From Micromonospora alfalfae (GTDB lineage Bacteria > Actinomycetota > Actinomycetes > Mycobacteriales > Micromonosporaceae): a DNA stretch of 64,000 nucleotides. How positions within the stretch are numbered: position 1 is the stretch's first letter; each line of letters begins with the position of its first letter. Where the stretch lies: NCBI RefSeq assembly GCF_022230925.1, contig NZ_JAKKFH010000041.1, positions 1 to 64,000 of the forward strand. The letters run 5' to 3'. Below, piece after piece: positions 44,803-53,854 of this stretch. The translations under genes and the position numbers were made by a program. The notes below the pieces were generated by a model that was given only the letters and a program-made list of their open reading frames with translations, was not told where the DNA came from and ran no database searches.

Positions 44803-45726
44803 TCAGATCCCCCGACCGCGCTTGTGCAGGGTGCGCAGCACCGCGTCGGCCCGGACCACCCGACCGGCGACGGCGAGGGCCAGGTAGGCGCGCGGCTCGC
44901 GGGGGTTGCTCCGCAGGGTGCGCCGGGCCCACCGCAGCGCGCCCCGGCGGTCACCGGAGGCGGCCTGGGCGAACGCGATCTGCCCGGCCACCCGGGCCTC
45001 GCCGGCCGGTTGACTGGCGAACTCCGGGTAGCGCTGCAGCAACCACTGCAACGCCTCCGAGATGGTGTCCCAGCGCTGCGCGAAGTACGAGCGCTTGTGC
45101 CAGCGGACCAGCACCGACGGCGTCCGCAGGTTGATCAGCGGCGCGCTGCGGGCGGCCCGCAGCAGGAACTCGTAGTCCTCCGCGTAGCTGCCCGGGATCT
45201 CCTCGTCGACAAGCCCGAACCCGTTGCGCAACGCGGTGGCGCGGATCAGGAAGGTCGACGGGTGCAGCTCAGTCATCCGGTCGCGTAGCAGGTCGTCCAG
45301 GGTGATCCGGTCCTTGTCGAGCACCCGCTCGACGCTGTGCCCGTCGTAGTTGACCCGGATGCCGCAGCAGACGAACTCGGCGGCCGGATCGCCGGCCAGC
45401 GCGTCGACCTGGGCGGCAAGCTTGCCGGGCAGCCACTCGTCGTCGTCGTCGCAGAACGCGACCAGCTCGCCCTCGGCCGCGAGGGTGCCGCTGTTGCGCG
45501 CACCGGCCAACCCTGGGGTACGGGCGTTGCGGATCACCCGCACCACGCGGGTCGGGCCGCTCCCCAACTCGTTCAGCGACTCGTCCGGCGCGGACTGGTC
45601 GAACACCACGACGACCTCGATCAGGCCCGGGTAGTCCTGTGCCAGGATCGCGCGCACCGCGGCCCGCAGCAGCTCGGGGCGGTCCCGGGTGGGCACCACG
45701 ACGCTGACGGTCGGCTGCTGGGTCAT
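44803..45726 (-). CDS. family 2 glycosyltransferase
   Basis: Predicted GT-A sugar transferase, 307 residues. The N-terminus SVVVPTRDRPELLRAAV and the metal-binding acidic run FCDDDDEWLPGKL are typical of GT2. The C-terminal 70 residues have a helix-rich tail. GGAGGAG precedes the ATG at 45726, which overlaps the upstream gene's stop as ATGA. It is the last gene of the polysaccharide cluster. Confidence 0.93.
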   Translation of the reverse strand: MTQQPTVSVVVPTRDRPELLRAAVRAILAQDYPGLIEVVVVFDQSAPDESLNELGSGPTRVVRVIRNARTPGLAGARNSGTLAAEGELVAFCDDDDEWLPGKLAAQVDALAGDPAAEFVCCGIRVNYDGHSVERVLDKDRITLDDLLRDRMTELHPSTFLIRATALRNGFGLVDEEIPGSYAEDYEFLLRAARSAPLINLRTPSVLVRWHKRSYFAQRWDTISEALQWLLQRYPEFASQPAGEARVAGQIAFAQAASGDRRGALRWARRTLRSNPREPRAYLALAVAGRVVRADAVLRTLHKRGRGI

Positions 45727-46397
45727 CGAATCTCCTCCGTACCCGGGCGCGGCCGGGACCAGGCCCGCCACCGGGGTCGGCGCGGGGTCGAACGGGCCAC
45801 CAGGTCGTCGACGATCTGCCCGACCCGGGCCACCGCCGCCCGTCGCGCCTCGTGTGCCTCCGGGTCGGCGGCCACCGCGTACCGGGACGGGTCGGCCACC
45901 CCGGCGGCCAACGCGTCGTGCAGGGCCTCCCGGGTCTCGCAGAGCGCCACCAGCCCGGCGGCGCCGAGCCGGCGGGCGAAGAGGAGCTGATGGTTGTCGA
46001 CGTGCTCACCGCGAGCCGGATCGCGGGGCACCACGATGGGCAGGTGGCCGTGCCGGCGGGCCTCCAGAATGGTCGCCGGGCCACCGTGGCAGACCACCAG
46101 ATCCGCATCGATCATCGCCTGTTGCAACGCGTCGTGGCCGAGGAACGGCACCGCGCCACTCAGCTGGGGCGCCTTCGTGTGCCCGTGCTGCATGGTCAGC
46201 CCGACCGGGCCGGCAGCCTGCGCGTGCCACTGCGCCAACCAGTCGACGAGCCGGTCGAAGGGGTGCTTGTCGGTGCCCACCGCGACCAGCAGTCGGAGCT
46301 GGGCGACCGCCGAGCTGTCGCGCTGGCGCGGCAGGCGGGCCGCCTCGGTGGCCGGCCGGGGTTGCGGACGCCGGGCGGTGCCCGTCTCCCCGGTCAC
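45723..46397 (-). CDS. glycosyltransferase catalytic subunit, Alg13/EpsF type (GT28 C-terminal fold)
   Basis: A 224-residue protein with the UDP-sugar binding half of family GT28: LLVAVGTDKHPFDRLVDWL, then VVCHGGPATILEARRHG and PIVVPRDPARGEHVDNHQL. In this family the catalytic part is separate from a membrane-anchoring Alg14-like partner, and that partner is the next gene upstream. GTG 46397 overlaps its stop (GTGA). Together they should act as one glycosyltransferase on a lipid-linked sugar. Confidence 0.87.
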   Translation of the reverse strand: MTGETGTARRPQPRPATEAARLPRQRDSSAVAQLRLLVAVGTDKHPFDRLVDWLAQWHAQAAGPVGLTMQHGHTKAPQLSGAVPFLGHDALQQAMIDADLVVCHGGPATILEARRHGHLPIVVPRDPARGEHVDNHQLLFARRLGAAGLVALCETREALHDALAAGVADPSRYAVAADPEAHEARRAAVARVGQIVDDLVARSTPRRPRWRAWSRPRPGTEEIR

Positions 46398-46873
46398 AGC
46401 AGCGTCCCGACGACTGTCGCCTCGGGGTACTGCCGGCGCTGCTCGTCCCACTGCACCAGCATCGAGGACAGGAACGGCCGGCAGAGCCGAGCGGTCAACG
46501 TCGGGGTGTCGATCCGGTCGTACACCTCGATGTAGACGGTCGGGATGCGCCGCAGCCGGGCCAGCACCACGAACGGCACCGCCACCCCGGCGCCGGTGGT
46601 GACCACGGCGGCGACCCGCCGGGCCCGCAGCACCCGCCAGGCCAGCAGCGCGTTGCGCAGCAGGTTCGGCACGTTGCGGGTGGTCGGGTGGTGCGCCGGC
46701 ACCAGGTCCTCGCCGGCCAGCAGCGACACCGCCTCCGGGGTGTCGAAGGTGACCCAGCAGCGCCGCCGCTGTTCGTACCAGGGCCGCAGGGCCAGTAGTT
46801 GGGCCAGATGGCCGCCGCTGGAGCCGACCAGCAGCAGCACCGGTGCCCCACTGTCGTCGTTGTTCGTGTCCAC
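46394..46873 (-). CDS. Alg14-like glycosyltransferase partner subunit (PssD/Cps14F type)
   Basis: A 159-residue protein of the Alg14 family, which anchors its Alg13-like partner at the membrane and recruits the lipid acceptor. It has VLLLVGSSGGHLAQLLAL near the start and GEDLVPAHHPTTRNVPNLLR, with VVTTGAGVAVPFVVLARL. GTG 46873 is preferred over 46885 because GGGGAG lies in front of it. A 200-base gap upstream may hold a promoter. Confidence 0.85.
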   Translation of the reverse strand: MDTNNDDSGAPVLLLVGSSGGHLAQLLALRPWYEQRRRCWVTFDTPEAVSLLAGEDLVPAHHPTTRNVPNLLRNALLAWRVLRARRVAAVVTTGAGVAVPFVVLARLRRIPTVYIEVYDRIDTPTLTARLCRPFLSSMLVQWDEQRRQYPEATVVGTLL

Positions 46874-46885
46874 GCGACTCCCCAC

Positions 46886-47087
46886 AAGTTCGCTTGGAAT
46901 TTCAGTTCACGCCAGGCAGAAGCAGATCACACGATTCCCGGTCGTTGAATAGCGCGACCGGCCGAGATGACGATCTCCACAGCGGGCGGTGCGGTGCACC
47001 GAACGTCCGAGGTCCATCGATCGTCATCACCACCTGCGATTTTGTCGTCACTCTGCGGCGCACCGTCGTCGCCGCGATTCCTCCAGA
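46886..47087. other. 202-base gap inside the polysaccharide cluster
   Basis: The gap between the Alg14-like gene and the APH-fold gene is less GC-rich than its neighbours, holding stretches such as GGAATTTCAG and GTTGAATAG. No gene is supported. A promoter for the last three cluster genes is plausible. Confidence 0.4.
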
Positions 47088-48350
47088 TCAGCCGCTATGT
47101 CTTTTCTCGATGACGTCCAAGAGTGCGGGATGCAGGGCGGCGTTCCAGCCCGCGCCCGCGTCGGCCAGCCGCCACGTCCGCAACCACATCTCCACCAGGT
47201 ACGCGTCGGCGACGAGCCGACGCTGCGCGGCGACGAGGCCGAGCCGCTCGCCGTGCCGGCTCAGATATCCGTCCACCGCCGACGCGGCCACGTCGGCCGG
47301 CTCCCCGCGCAGCACGAGGGCCCGCTGGAACGCGTCGTGCGCCAGGTCGAAGCCGACCGGCACGTCCGGCCCGCTGTGCTCCCAGTCCCAGGCGACCAAC
47401 CGACCGGCGTGCCAGCCCAGGTTCCACGGCACCCAGTCACCATGCCAGTGACCGAACTCGACGCTGGTGTCGCCATGCCGGCGGGCCAACGCCGAGACCG
47501 CGGCGACCGCCCGCGCACCGGCCGGCTCGGTCGCGGCGGCCCGGCCGGCCTGGTCGGCCAGCCGGCGCAGGAACGTCGAGTCGGCGAGCGGTCGGGGCGT
47601 GCCCGCCCCGTCGCCTCGCCGGGCGACAGCGAGCAACGCCGCGATCCGGGGCGGGTCGTCCACCGGCACACCGCGTACCGCCGGGGGCAACGGCTCGATC
47701 ACCGCCACCACCTGGCCCGCCCACGACGTCTCGGTGAGCAGCCGCGGCGGCGTCGGATGGTCGGCGACGCCAACCACCTCGCACAACGCCCGCAGCGCCG
47801 CCGCCTCCGCGCTGACCAGCGCGCGGGTCGCGTCGTTCCAGCCGATCTTCGCGTAGCCACGCGGACGCCCGTCGGCACTGAAGAGTTGCAGGGTGGGCTT
47901 GCCGTTCGGGTCGGGTGGGCGGACCCCGAACGCGGCCAGCAGCGGCGTGTCACCCAGGTCGGCGGAGAGCCGCTCGCTGAGCAGCAGCTCCGCGGCCGGC
48001 ACCCCGGCCGGCACCGAGACGGTCAACGTGGGAAAGGGCGCGAGCCCCACCCGGCCGAACCGGGCCAGCCCACCGAGCACCGCCCGAAGCGCGCGCACCT
48101 TCGGTGGCCGCAGGGCGTTGTACGCCAACAGGGACGCCGCCCCGGCCCGGGGCGCGCCCAACGGCACCAGGAACCGGGCCCGGGCGACCGACGGCACCAC
48201 CGCGTACCTTGCCACCGCCTGGTGACCGGCCGGCGGGGCGCCGGCCACTGTCAGGCCGACCCGGTCGTCCGGGAAGACCGCGCGGCTCACCCAACCCAGG
48301 CCGTCCACCCGTGAACGCGGGTCGGTGGCCGGGCCCACCCCTGTCGTCAC
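47088..48350 (-). CDS. aminoglycoside-phosphotransferase-fold kinase of the polysaccharide cluster
   Basis: A 420-residue kinase-like protein. The C-terminal half carries the APH catalytic loop GHWHGDWVPWNLGW and the metal motif WDWEHSG. The N-terminal half is variable. APH-fold proteins include antibiotic kinases, but also sugar and lipid kinases. Its place between a sulfotransferase and glycosyltransferases points to a role in modifying or recycling a sugar. GTG 48350 overlaps the sulfotransferase stop (GTGA). Confidence 0.8.
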   Translation of the reverse strand: MTTGVGPATDPRSRVDGLGWVSRAVFPDDRVGLTVAGAPPAGHQAVARYAVVPSVARARFLVPLGAPRAGAASLLAYNALRPPKVRALRAVLGGLARFGRVGLAPFPTLTVSVPAGVPAAELLLSERLSADLGDTPLLAAFGVRPPDPNGKPTLQLFSADGRPRGYAKIGWNDATRALVSAEAAALRALCEVVGVADHPTPPRLLTETSWAGQVVAVIEPLPPAVRGVPVDDPPRIAALLAVARRGDGAGTPRPLADSTFLRRLADQAGRAAATEPAGARAVAAVSALARRHGDTSVEFGHWHGDWVPWNLGWHAGRLVAWDWEHSGPDVPVGFDLAHDAFQRALVLRGEPADVAASAVDGYLSRHGERLGLVAAQRRLVADAYLVEMWLRTWRLADAGAGWNAALHPALLDVIEKRHSG

Positions 48351-49249
48351 GCCGCCCGGTCCGCCCAGTCGAGGTCCAGCCCGAGCCGTTGACGCAAGGC
48401 GTCGTTGTACGGCCGGTAGTAGTCGGTCAGCTCAGCGCGCACGTTCGGCTCCAGCGGTGCCGAGCGCCGATCGTTGTAGACCTTGAAGTTGGGCAGGTCG
48501 TACGCCGGCAGACCAAGGAAGTCCAGGGTCCGTCGGTAGGTCGCCCGCGAGTCGCTGTACAGATCCTCGCTGGGCAGGAAGAGGATCTGCTCCCGGTCGA
48601 AGCGCTCCAGCCACGGCTCCAGGTGCTCCAGGTAACGCCCCCGGGCCCGGTACGTGTACCAGTCGTACGGCTCGCTGAACGACTCCGGTTCGGCGATCAA
48701 CCGCTCCCGCTCCCCCGCCGTGCGTTCCGGCTCGGCCGCGAGGGCGGCGGCGAAGTCCAGTGGTTCGATGCCGTGGGTGCGGCGTTCCTTCCAGTGCGAG
48801 TACGCCCGCTCCACGGGGTCCCGCAGCAGCACGATGAGCTTCACCGACGGCATCAGCCCGGCGACCCGCTGCGCGGCGAGCGGATGGAACATGTACAGCG
48901 GGGCGGCCTCACCGACCCGGACCGGGCCGCCGTGCCGCTTGGCCAGGGCCTCGCGCTGCCGCTCGGTCGGGAAATGCGAGCGGTACCAGGCTTCGCCGCG
49001 GCCCCAGTGCTCCTCGAAGTAGTGCGCCGACTTGGTGTTCCACGCGGGAAAGAGCCGGGGTACCAACGGGTGCTGGATGAGGTAGTTCCACAGGGATGTG
49101 GTGCCACCCCGTTTGGTCCCGATGATCAGGAAGTCCGGCAGCGGCCGACGGTCGCTGGTGCGAACGCCGTAGTCGACAAGCGACTCCTTCACCCGGGTGG
49201 TCACCTGGGTCGGAACCAACTGCTTGACCCGGTCACGGATGGACACCAC
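48347..49249 (-). CDS. PAPS-dependent sulfotransferase
   Basis: Predicted cytoplasmic carbohydrate sulfotransferase, 300 residues. The 5'-phosphosulfate loop is FLIIGTKRGGTTSLWNY (the TKRGGTTS at about 45-52), and the 3'-phosphate motif is VLLRDPVERAYSHW (about 140-153). These match the heparan N-deacetylase/stf0-like family. GTG 49249 or 49246 could be the start. It is followed by the APH-fold gene and preceded by the flippase. It implies sulfated residues on the exported polymer; no PAPS genes lie in the window. Confidence 0.9.
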   Translation of the reverse strand: MVSIRDRVKQLVPTQVTTRVKESLVDYGVRTSDRRPLPDFLIIGTKRGGTTSLWNYLIQHPLVPRLFPAWNTKSAHYFEEHWGRGEAWYRSHFPTERQREALAKRHGGPVRVGEAAPLYMFHPLAAQRVAGLMPSVKLIVLLRDPVERAYSHWKERRTHGIEPLDFAAALAAEPERTAGERERLIAEPESFSEPYDWYTYRARGRYLEHLEPWLERFDREQILFLPSEDLYSDSRATYRRTLDFLGLPAYDLPNFKVYNDRRSAPLEPNVRAELTDYYRPYNDALRQRLGLDLDWADRAA

Positions 49250-49257
49250 GCCGAACC

Positions 49258-50895
49258 TCACCTGCCTCTCGTCGATGCCGAGGTGGGCTCTGCGGCCGTG
49301 GCCGCGTTGTCCCCTCCACGGATCTGTCTCATGGTCCCTCGGATGCCGGCGCGCACCCGGGGCAACGTCAACATGCCGACGCAGCCGGTCAGCAGCACCG
49401 CCAACGCCACCGCGAGGCCGGGCAGGCCGCGACCGCCCACCAGCACGCCGGCCCCGGCGGCCAGGCCCACACCGGCGATCGTGGCCGCCGCGGCACGCAC
49501 CATCGCGGCGTCGAACAGCGGCTCCCGAACCACCGACCGGGCGAACCCGGCGGCGGTGAGGTTCTCGGTGGCGATGCCGGCCGCCCAGGCCACCGCCGCG
49601 CCCGTCGCGCCGTAGCGCGGGATGAGCCAGAGGCCCAGCGAGACGGTCACCGTCAACCCGGCCACTGTGGCGACCAGGTGCAGCCCGCTGCGTCCGCCCA
49701 TCAGGAGCAGGCTCTGCACGTTGCCCACTCCGGTGTTGACGAGCATCGCCAGCGCGAGCACCGTCATCGCCGGCACACCGGCGGTGAACTCCGGCCCGAA
49801 CAGTTGGAGGAAGGCCAGCGCGAACACCGCCAGCAGCAGGTACACCGGCCAGGACAGCACCAGCCCCCAGGTGGTCAACTGCCGGTGCACCGCCGCCGCG
49901 GCGGCCCGCTCGCCCCGCCCGAGCAGCCGGGACAGTTGCGGCGACACCGCCACCCGCAGCCCCTGCATGGCCAGTTGACCGGCCAGCACGTACCGGCCGA
50001 CGGCGCCGAACACACCGGCGTCCGCCGGGCCGGCCAGCACCGAGGTGAGCAGCACGCCCACCCACATGCTGCCGGCGTCGATGGCCGCCGAGGCGGCCCG
50101 GGGCAGCGCGAAGCGCCAGAACGTGGACCAGTCGGCGCGGCGCGGACGCAGCGTCGCGCCCCGGCCCAGCCCGAGCGGGCCGGCGACGAGGATGAGACAG
50201 GCCAGCAGCGCCAACGCCGCCGGCACCAACCAGCCGGTCATGCCGGCGAGCAGGCCACCACCGGCCAGGGCGGCCGCGCCGACCAGCGCCGGGCGGGCGA
50301 TCGGCAGCAGCAGGAACTGCACCCCGACGTATGCCCGGATGGGCCGCACGCAGCGCAGCGCGGCCAGCAGCAGGGTCATCGTGACCACCACCGGCACCGC
50401 GGCGAACGTGACGGTGAGCAGCGCGCCGCCGCTCGCGCCGGAGCCACCCAGCAGTCGGGGCGCGAGGGCGTCGGCGGCCAGCACGCCCGCGCCGGCGACC
50501 AGCAGCCCGGTCACCAGCGGCGGGATCAGCGCCACCGGGAGCACCCGGGCGGCATCACCGCGCACACCGGCGCTGCGGCGCGGCAGAGCCCACATCAGAC
50601 CGGTTTCCGCGCCGAGCGTGCAGATCGCGGTGGCCACCGTGACGACCCCGATCGCGGCGAAGAACGCGCCAGCGCCGGCCGGGCCGTAGCTTCGGGTGAT
50701 CACGACCGCCAGCACGAACCCGAACAGGCCGCTGGTGGCCGCGCCGAGCAGCCCGGCCACGCCGCTGCGCGCGCTGCGGCGGGTTTCGGCCGAGCCGGTG
50801 TCCCCAGCGGGCGACGGCGCGGCCTGACCCTCTACCGGGGTGGGCGTGGACCGGCCCTCGTCGGCGCCGGCCGACGGACGGGTCGCGGCGGTCAC
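49258..50895 (-). CDS. Wzx-type polysaccharide flippase (MOP superfamily)
   Basis: A 545-residue membrane protein with about 14 hydrophobic segments and the lead segment LLGAATSGLFGFVLAVVITR. Proteins of this group translocate lipid-linked oligosaccharides across the membrane. About 45 N-terminal residues are proline-rich and cytoplasmic. GTG 50895 overlaps the upstream gene's stop as GTGA. Confidence 0.88.
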   Translation of the reverse strand: MTAATRPSAGADEGRSTPTPVEGQAAPSPAGDTGSAETRRSARSGVAGLLGAATSGLFGFVLAVVITRSYGPAGAGAFFAAIGVVTVATAICTLGAETGLMWALPRRSAGVRGDAARVLPVALIPPLVTGLLVAGAGVLAADALAPRLLGGSGASGGALLTVTFAAVPVVVTMTLLLAALRCVRPIRAYVGVQFLLLPIARPALVGAAALAGGGLLAGMTGWLVPAALALLACLILVAGPLGLGRGATLRPRRADWSTFWRFALPRAASAAIDAGSMWVGVLLTSVLAGPADAGVFGAVGRYVLAGQLAMQGLRVAVSPQLSRLLGRGERAAAAAVHRQLTTWGLVLSWPVYLLLAVFALAFLQLFGPEFTAGVPAMTVLALAMLVNTGVGNVQSLLLMGGRSGLHLVATVAGLTVTVSLGLWLIPRYGATGAAVAWAAGIATENLTAAGFARSVVREPLFDAAMVRAAAATIAGVGLAAGAGVLVGGRGLPGLAVALAVLLTGCVGMLTLPRVRAGIRGTMRQIRGGDNAATAAEPTSASTRGR

Positions 50896-52250
50896 GCGGG
50901 CACCGGCGCGGCCCGCGCGGGCGTCGGCGACGACCCGGCCAACCGGGTCAGCCGTTCGCGTTCGGTGAGCGCCATCGCGAAGGCCACAGCGAAGAACGCG
51001 ACAGCCAGGTTCTGGTTCGCCATGCCGTAGAACGGGACCTGCACGAGGCAGACCACCGGCACCACCGCCAGCCACTGCCCGGCCGCCGACGTCGCCCGCG
51101 CGCAGATCACCGCCGCGGCGACGAACCACGCCAGGAAGCAGATGAGCGCGGGTACGCCGTGGCTGAACAGCACCATCCACAGCTGCCCCTGGGTGCCGAT
51201 CGGCGCGGCCGCCGACACGGTGTCGACGTTCACCGGAGCGCCGTAGCCCAACCAGGGCGACTCCTGCACGCGGCGGATCACCTCGGTGTAGAGCGAGAGC
51301 CGGTCGGTGTTGGTGTCGCTGGAGTCGACCCGCCTGCTGATCAGCTCGGTGATCGGGATGAACAGCGTGGCCAACCCGCCGATCACCACGACCCCGACGA
51401 TGGACGCGGCCACCCTGACGTTGCCGCGCAGGCTGGCCCGCACTCCGAGCACCGCCAGCCCGGCGCCGAGGCTGAGGAACATCGCCCGGTTGAGGGTGAG
51501 GAACGCCGGCGCCAGCGACAGCGGCAGCGACGCCAGCAGCGCCCAGCGCAGCAGCCCCTGCCGGCGCAGCATCGCGAACGCCACCACGCAGGGCAGGGTC
51601 ATCGCGTACGCGCTGCCGTAGTTGTTGGTGTACGCGAACGGCGCGGCCGGCCGATAGATCGGGTTGAGCGAACGGGCGCTGTATTCAGCGGTGGTGAGGT
51701 GCACCATGTCCTGGATGAACGGGGTGCCGGCCACCCCACCGGGCAGCAGCACCTCCATCGGGGTCGTCATGGCCAGCCGGGGCACGAGCACCCCGAGCCA
51801 GCCCAGCGCCACCAACCCGAACCAGAACGCGCAGAGCGGGGTGAGCACCGCCACCAGGCTGGCGCGTTCCCGGGCGGCCGCGTAGACGTAGACGCCGACC
51901 ACCAACGCGGTCAGGTAGAAGGCCAGCCGCAGGGCGAACGTGAGCAGCGAGGCGGGCGACGACAACTGGGTGGCGCTGACCACCACGATGGCGAGGAAGA
52001 GCAGCCAGATGCCGGCCGCCGGCGGCAGCGGCACGCGCCCCCGGGTGAGCAGCAACGCGAACAGCAGCGCGCCCAGCAGCGGCCAGCCGAGGTAGAACGC
52101 GCCGAACAGCCACCAGAGCGGCACCAGGCCGAACATCATCGACAGCGGCCAGAGCGGCAGTTGCGGCGGCGCGAACGACGGCACCGGCGCGGACTCCTGG
52201 GGAGCGCCTCCGGGTGGTGGTTCGGTCGCCGGGGCGCGGGTCACCGACAC
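50892..52250 (-). CDS. O-antigen polymerase / ligase family membrane protein (Wzy-like)
   Basis: A 452-residue membrane protein with 10-12 predicted segments. It has a long extracytoplasmic loop (about 150-210) that includes FIQDMVHLTTAEYSARS, and a later loop with RLSLYTEVIRRVQESPWLGYG, matching the Wzy_C-type signature. It would polymerise or ligate repeat units outside the membrane. The GTG start is two bases after the co-polymerase stop. Confidence 0.87.
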   Translation of the reverse strand: MSVTRAPATEPPPGGAPQESAPVPSFAPPQLPLWPLSMMFGLVPLWWLFGAFYLGWPLLGALLFALLLTRGRVPLPPAAGIWLLFLAIVVVSATQLSSPASLLTFALRLAFYLTALVVGVYVYAAARERASLVAVLTPLCAFWFGLVALGWLGVLVPRLAMTTPMEVLLPGGVAGTPFIQDMVHLTTAEYSARSLNPIYRPAAPFAYTNNYGSAYAMTLPCVVAFAMLRRQGLLRWALLASLPLSLAPAFLTLNRAMFLSLGAGLAVLGVRASLRGNVRVAASIVGVVVIGGLATLFIPITELISRRVDSSDTNTDRLSLYTEVIRRVQESPWLGYGAPVNVDTVSAAAPIGTQGQLWMVLFSHGVPALICFLAWFVAAAVICARATSAAGQWLAVVPVVCLVQVPFYGMANQNLAVAFFAVAFAMALTERERLTRLAGSSPTPARAAPVPA

Positions 52251-52252
52251 GC

Positions 52253-53854
52253 TCAGGCCCGGCCGTTCCGGGTGAGCACGAAACCCAGCGGGGTGACCCC
52301 GGCGGCGCGCAACCGCTCCACCAGGCGTCGCAGGTCACTCTGCCGGGTGCGGTCGCGCTCCACGACCACCACCGCGCTGCCCTGCCGGGCCACTGCCACG
52401 CCACGCTCGTCGGACTCGGCCGGCGGTGCGTTGAACAGGACCAGGCCGTGGTCCGCGCCCTGCCGCCAGGTGCCGAACCGGACACTGCCCACACCCACGA
52501 CAACCTCGTCGGGGGTGACGACGCGACTGTTCTCCGGGCGGGCGGACGACACCCTCGGCAGCGTGAGTGTGGCATCGGGGTCGGTGGACGGGCGGGCACC
52601 GGGCGGGTGCGGGGAGGGCCGACGGGCGGGCGTGCTCTCCGTGGCGGCAGCAGCGGCGGGCGGTGTGCTGCCGGCCGGCCGGGGCTTGGGCACCAGCGGC
52701 CGGGACGGGTCGATGGGCAGCCGCCCCCGGTCGGCGAGAACGGTGGCCCGTAGCCGCTCGATCCGTCCGCTGTCGTCGGCGACGAAGACCTCCCGGCCGT
52801 CCACGGCGAGCGCCACAGCGAGCCCGGCGGTGAGCGCCGTGGCGTCCTCCCGGGCGGTGACCAGCGCCACCCGGGCCGGCTGCCGGACCCGCTCGGCGAC
52901 CGCCATCGCCACGTACCGGACGTCGGCGTCGACCGCCCGGGGGCTACCCCGGAACGCCGGCCGGCGTACGGTGCCGAGCAGTGGAAGGCCGGAGGCCTCC
53001 CGACCGTCGGCGACCGAGCGGACCCTCCGGTCGGTCGACTCCCAGAGGTACGCCAGCACGATGCCGATCAGCGCGCCACCGAGCAGGCCGGCGACCAGGT
53101 AGAGCGGCCGGTGCCCGGCGGAGGTGACCAGCGCCTTCTCGGCTGTCTGGGTGACCCAGCCGGGGTTGACGTCGACCGCCGCGATCTCGGTGCGGGCGGC
53201 GTTGAGCTGGGTGAGCTGGTTGTTGATCCCGGCCAGCTCGGCCACCAGCGCGTCACCGGCGGCGGTGTCCTTGGCGGTGTTCGCCCGCTTCTGCAGGGCG
53301 GTCTGCTGGGCGGCGACCTTGGTAATGCTGGCGTCGTAGGAGCGCAGCATCTCGGCGCGCTGCTGCTCGTACATTGTGCGGCGCACGCTCAGGTAGGCCT
53401 CGGCGGCCATGTTGGCGCTCTGCACGGCCTGGTGCGCCTCGCCCGCCTGGTAGGTGAAGCGCAGGATCTGCCCACCGGTGGGCACCTCGACCTCGAGCGC
53501 GTCACGGATGTCGCGCGGATCGCCGCCCGCCGAGTCGGCGAGCCGCTGCACCACCTCGGTGCCGGTGGCGATGCCGCTCTCCACGTTCATGTTGACCGCG
53601 CGGTCGGCACCCGCGCCGCTGGGGGTGAAGGCGTCGGTCACCACCGGCCGGACCGCGACAACGGCGCTCGCGGACAGCGCCGCCGGCACCAGCAGCACGT
53701 AGCCGAGCGCGGCGAGCAGACCGACCATGGCGACCGCCGCCACCAACCGCAGCCGGTGCATCGGCACCCGCAGCAGGTCGGTCAGTGTCACGGCACGGGA
53801 GGTGCCGGAGGACGGGCCGTCCGTGGGCCAGGGGGCGGGCGCTGCATCAGTCAT
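52253..53854 (-). CDS. Wzz-like chain-length determinant with kinase-like domain lacking Walker A
   Basis: A polysaccharide co-polymerase of 533 residues. Transmembrane segments are near 35-58 and 222-243, with an extracytoplasmic coiled region of 160 residues between. The C-terminal cytoplasmic part (about 290-533) resembles a BY-kinase/CpsD fold (REVFVADDSGRIERLRATVL and DLRRLVERLRAAGVTPLGFV) but has no GxxGxGKT and contains a proline-rich insert (about 365-415). It therefore probably does not phosphorylate tyrosine. It overlaps the acyltransferase gene by eight bases. Confidence 0.88.
   Translation of the reverse strand: MTDAAPAPWPTDGPSSGTSRAVTLTDLLRVPMHRLRLVAAVAMVGLLAALGYVLLVPAALSASAVVAVRPVVTDAFTPSGAGADRAVNMNVESGIATGTEVVQRLADSAGGDPRDIRDALEVEVPTGGQILRFTYQAGEAHQAVQSANMAAEAYLSVRRTMYEQQRAEMLRSYDASITKVAAQQTALQKRANTAKDTAAGDALVAELAGINNQLTQLNAARTEIAAVDVNPGWVTQTAEKALVTSAGHRPLYLVAGLLGGALIGIVLAYLWESTDRRVRSVADGREASGLPLLGTVRRPAFRGSPRAVDADVRYVAMAVAERVRQPARVALVTAREDATALTAGLAVALAVDGREVFVADDSGRIERLRATVLADRGRLPIDPSRPLVPKPRPAGSTPPAAAAATESTPARRPSPHPPGARPSTDPDATLTLPRVSSARPENSRVVTPDEVVVGVGSVRFGTWRQGADHGLVLFNAPPAESDERGVAVARQGSAVVVVERDRTRQSDLRRLVERLRAAGVTPLGFVLTRNGRA

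Noticed and set aside
47088..48350. aminoglycoside resistance gene
   Set aside because: The APH fold is real, but the gene is inside a polysaccharide operon and has a long non-APH N-terminal half; a resistance call would be unsupported.
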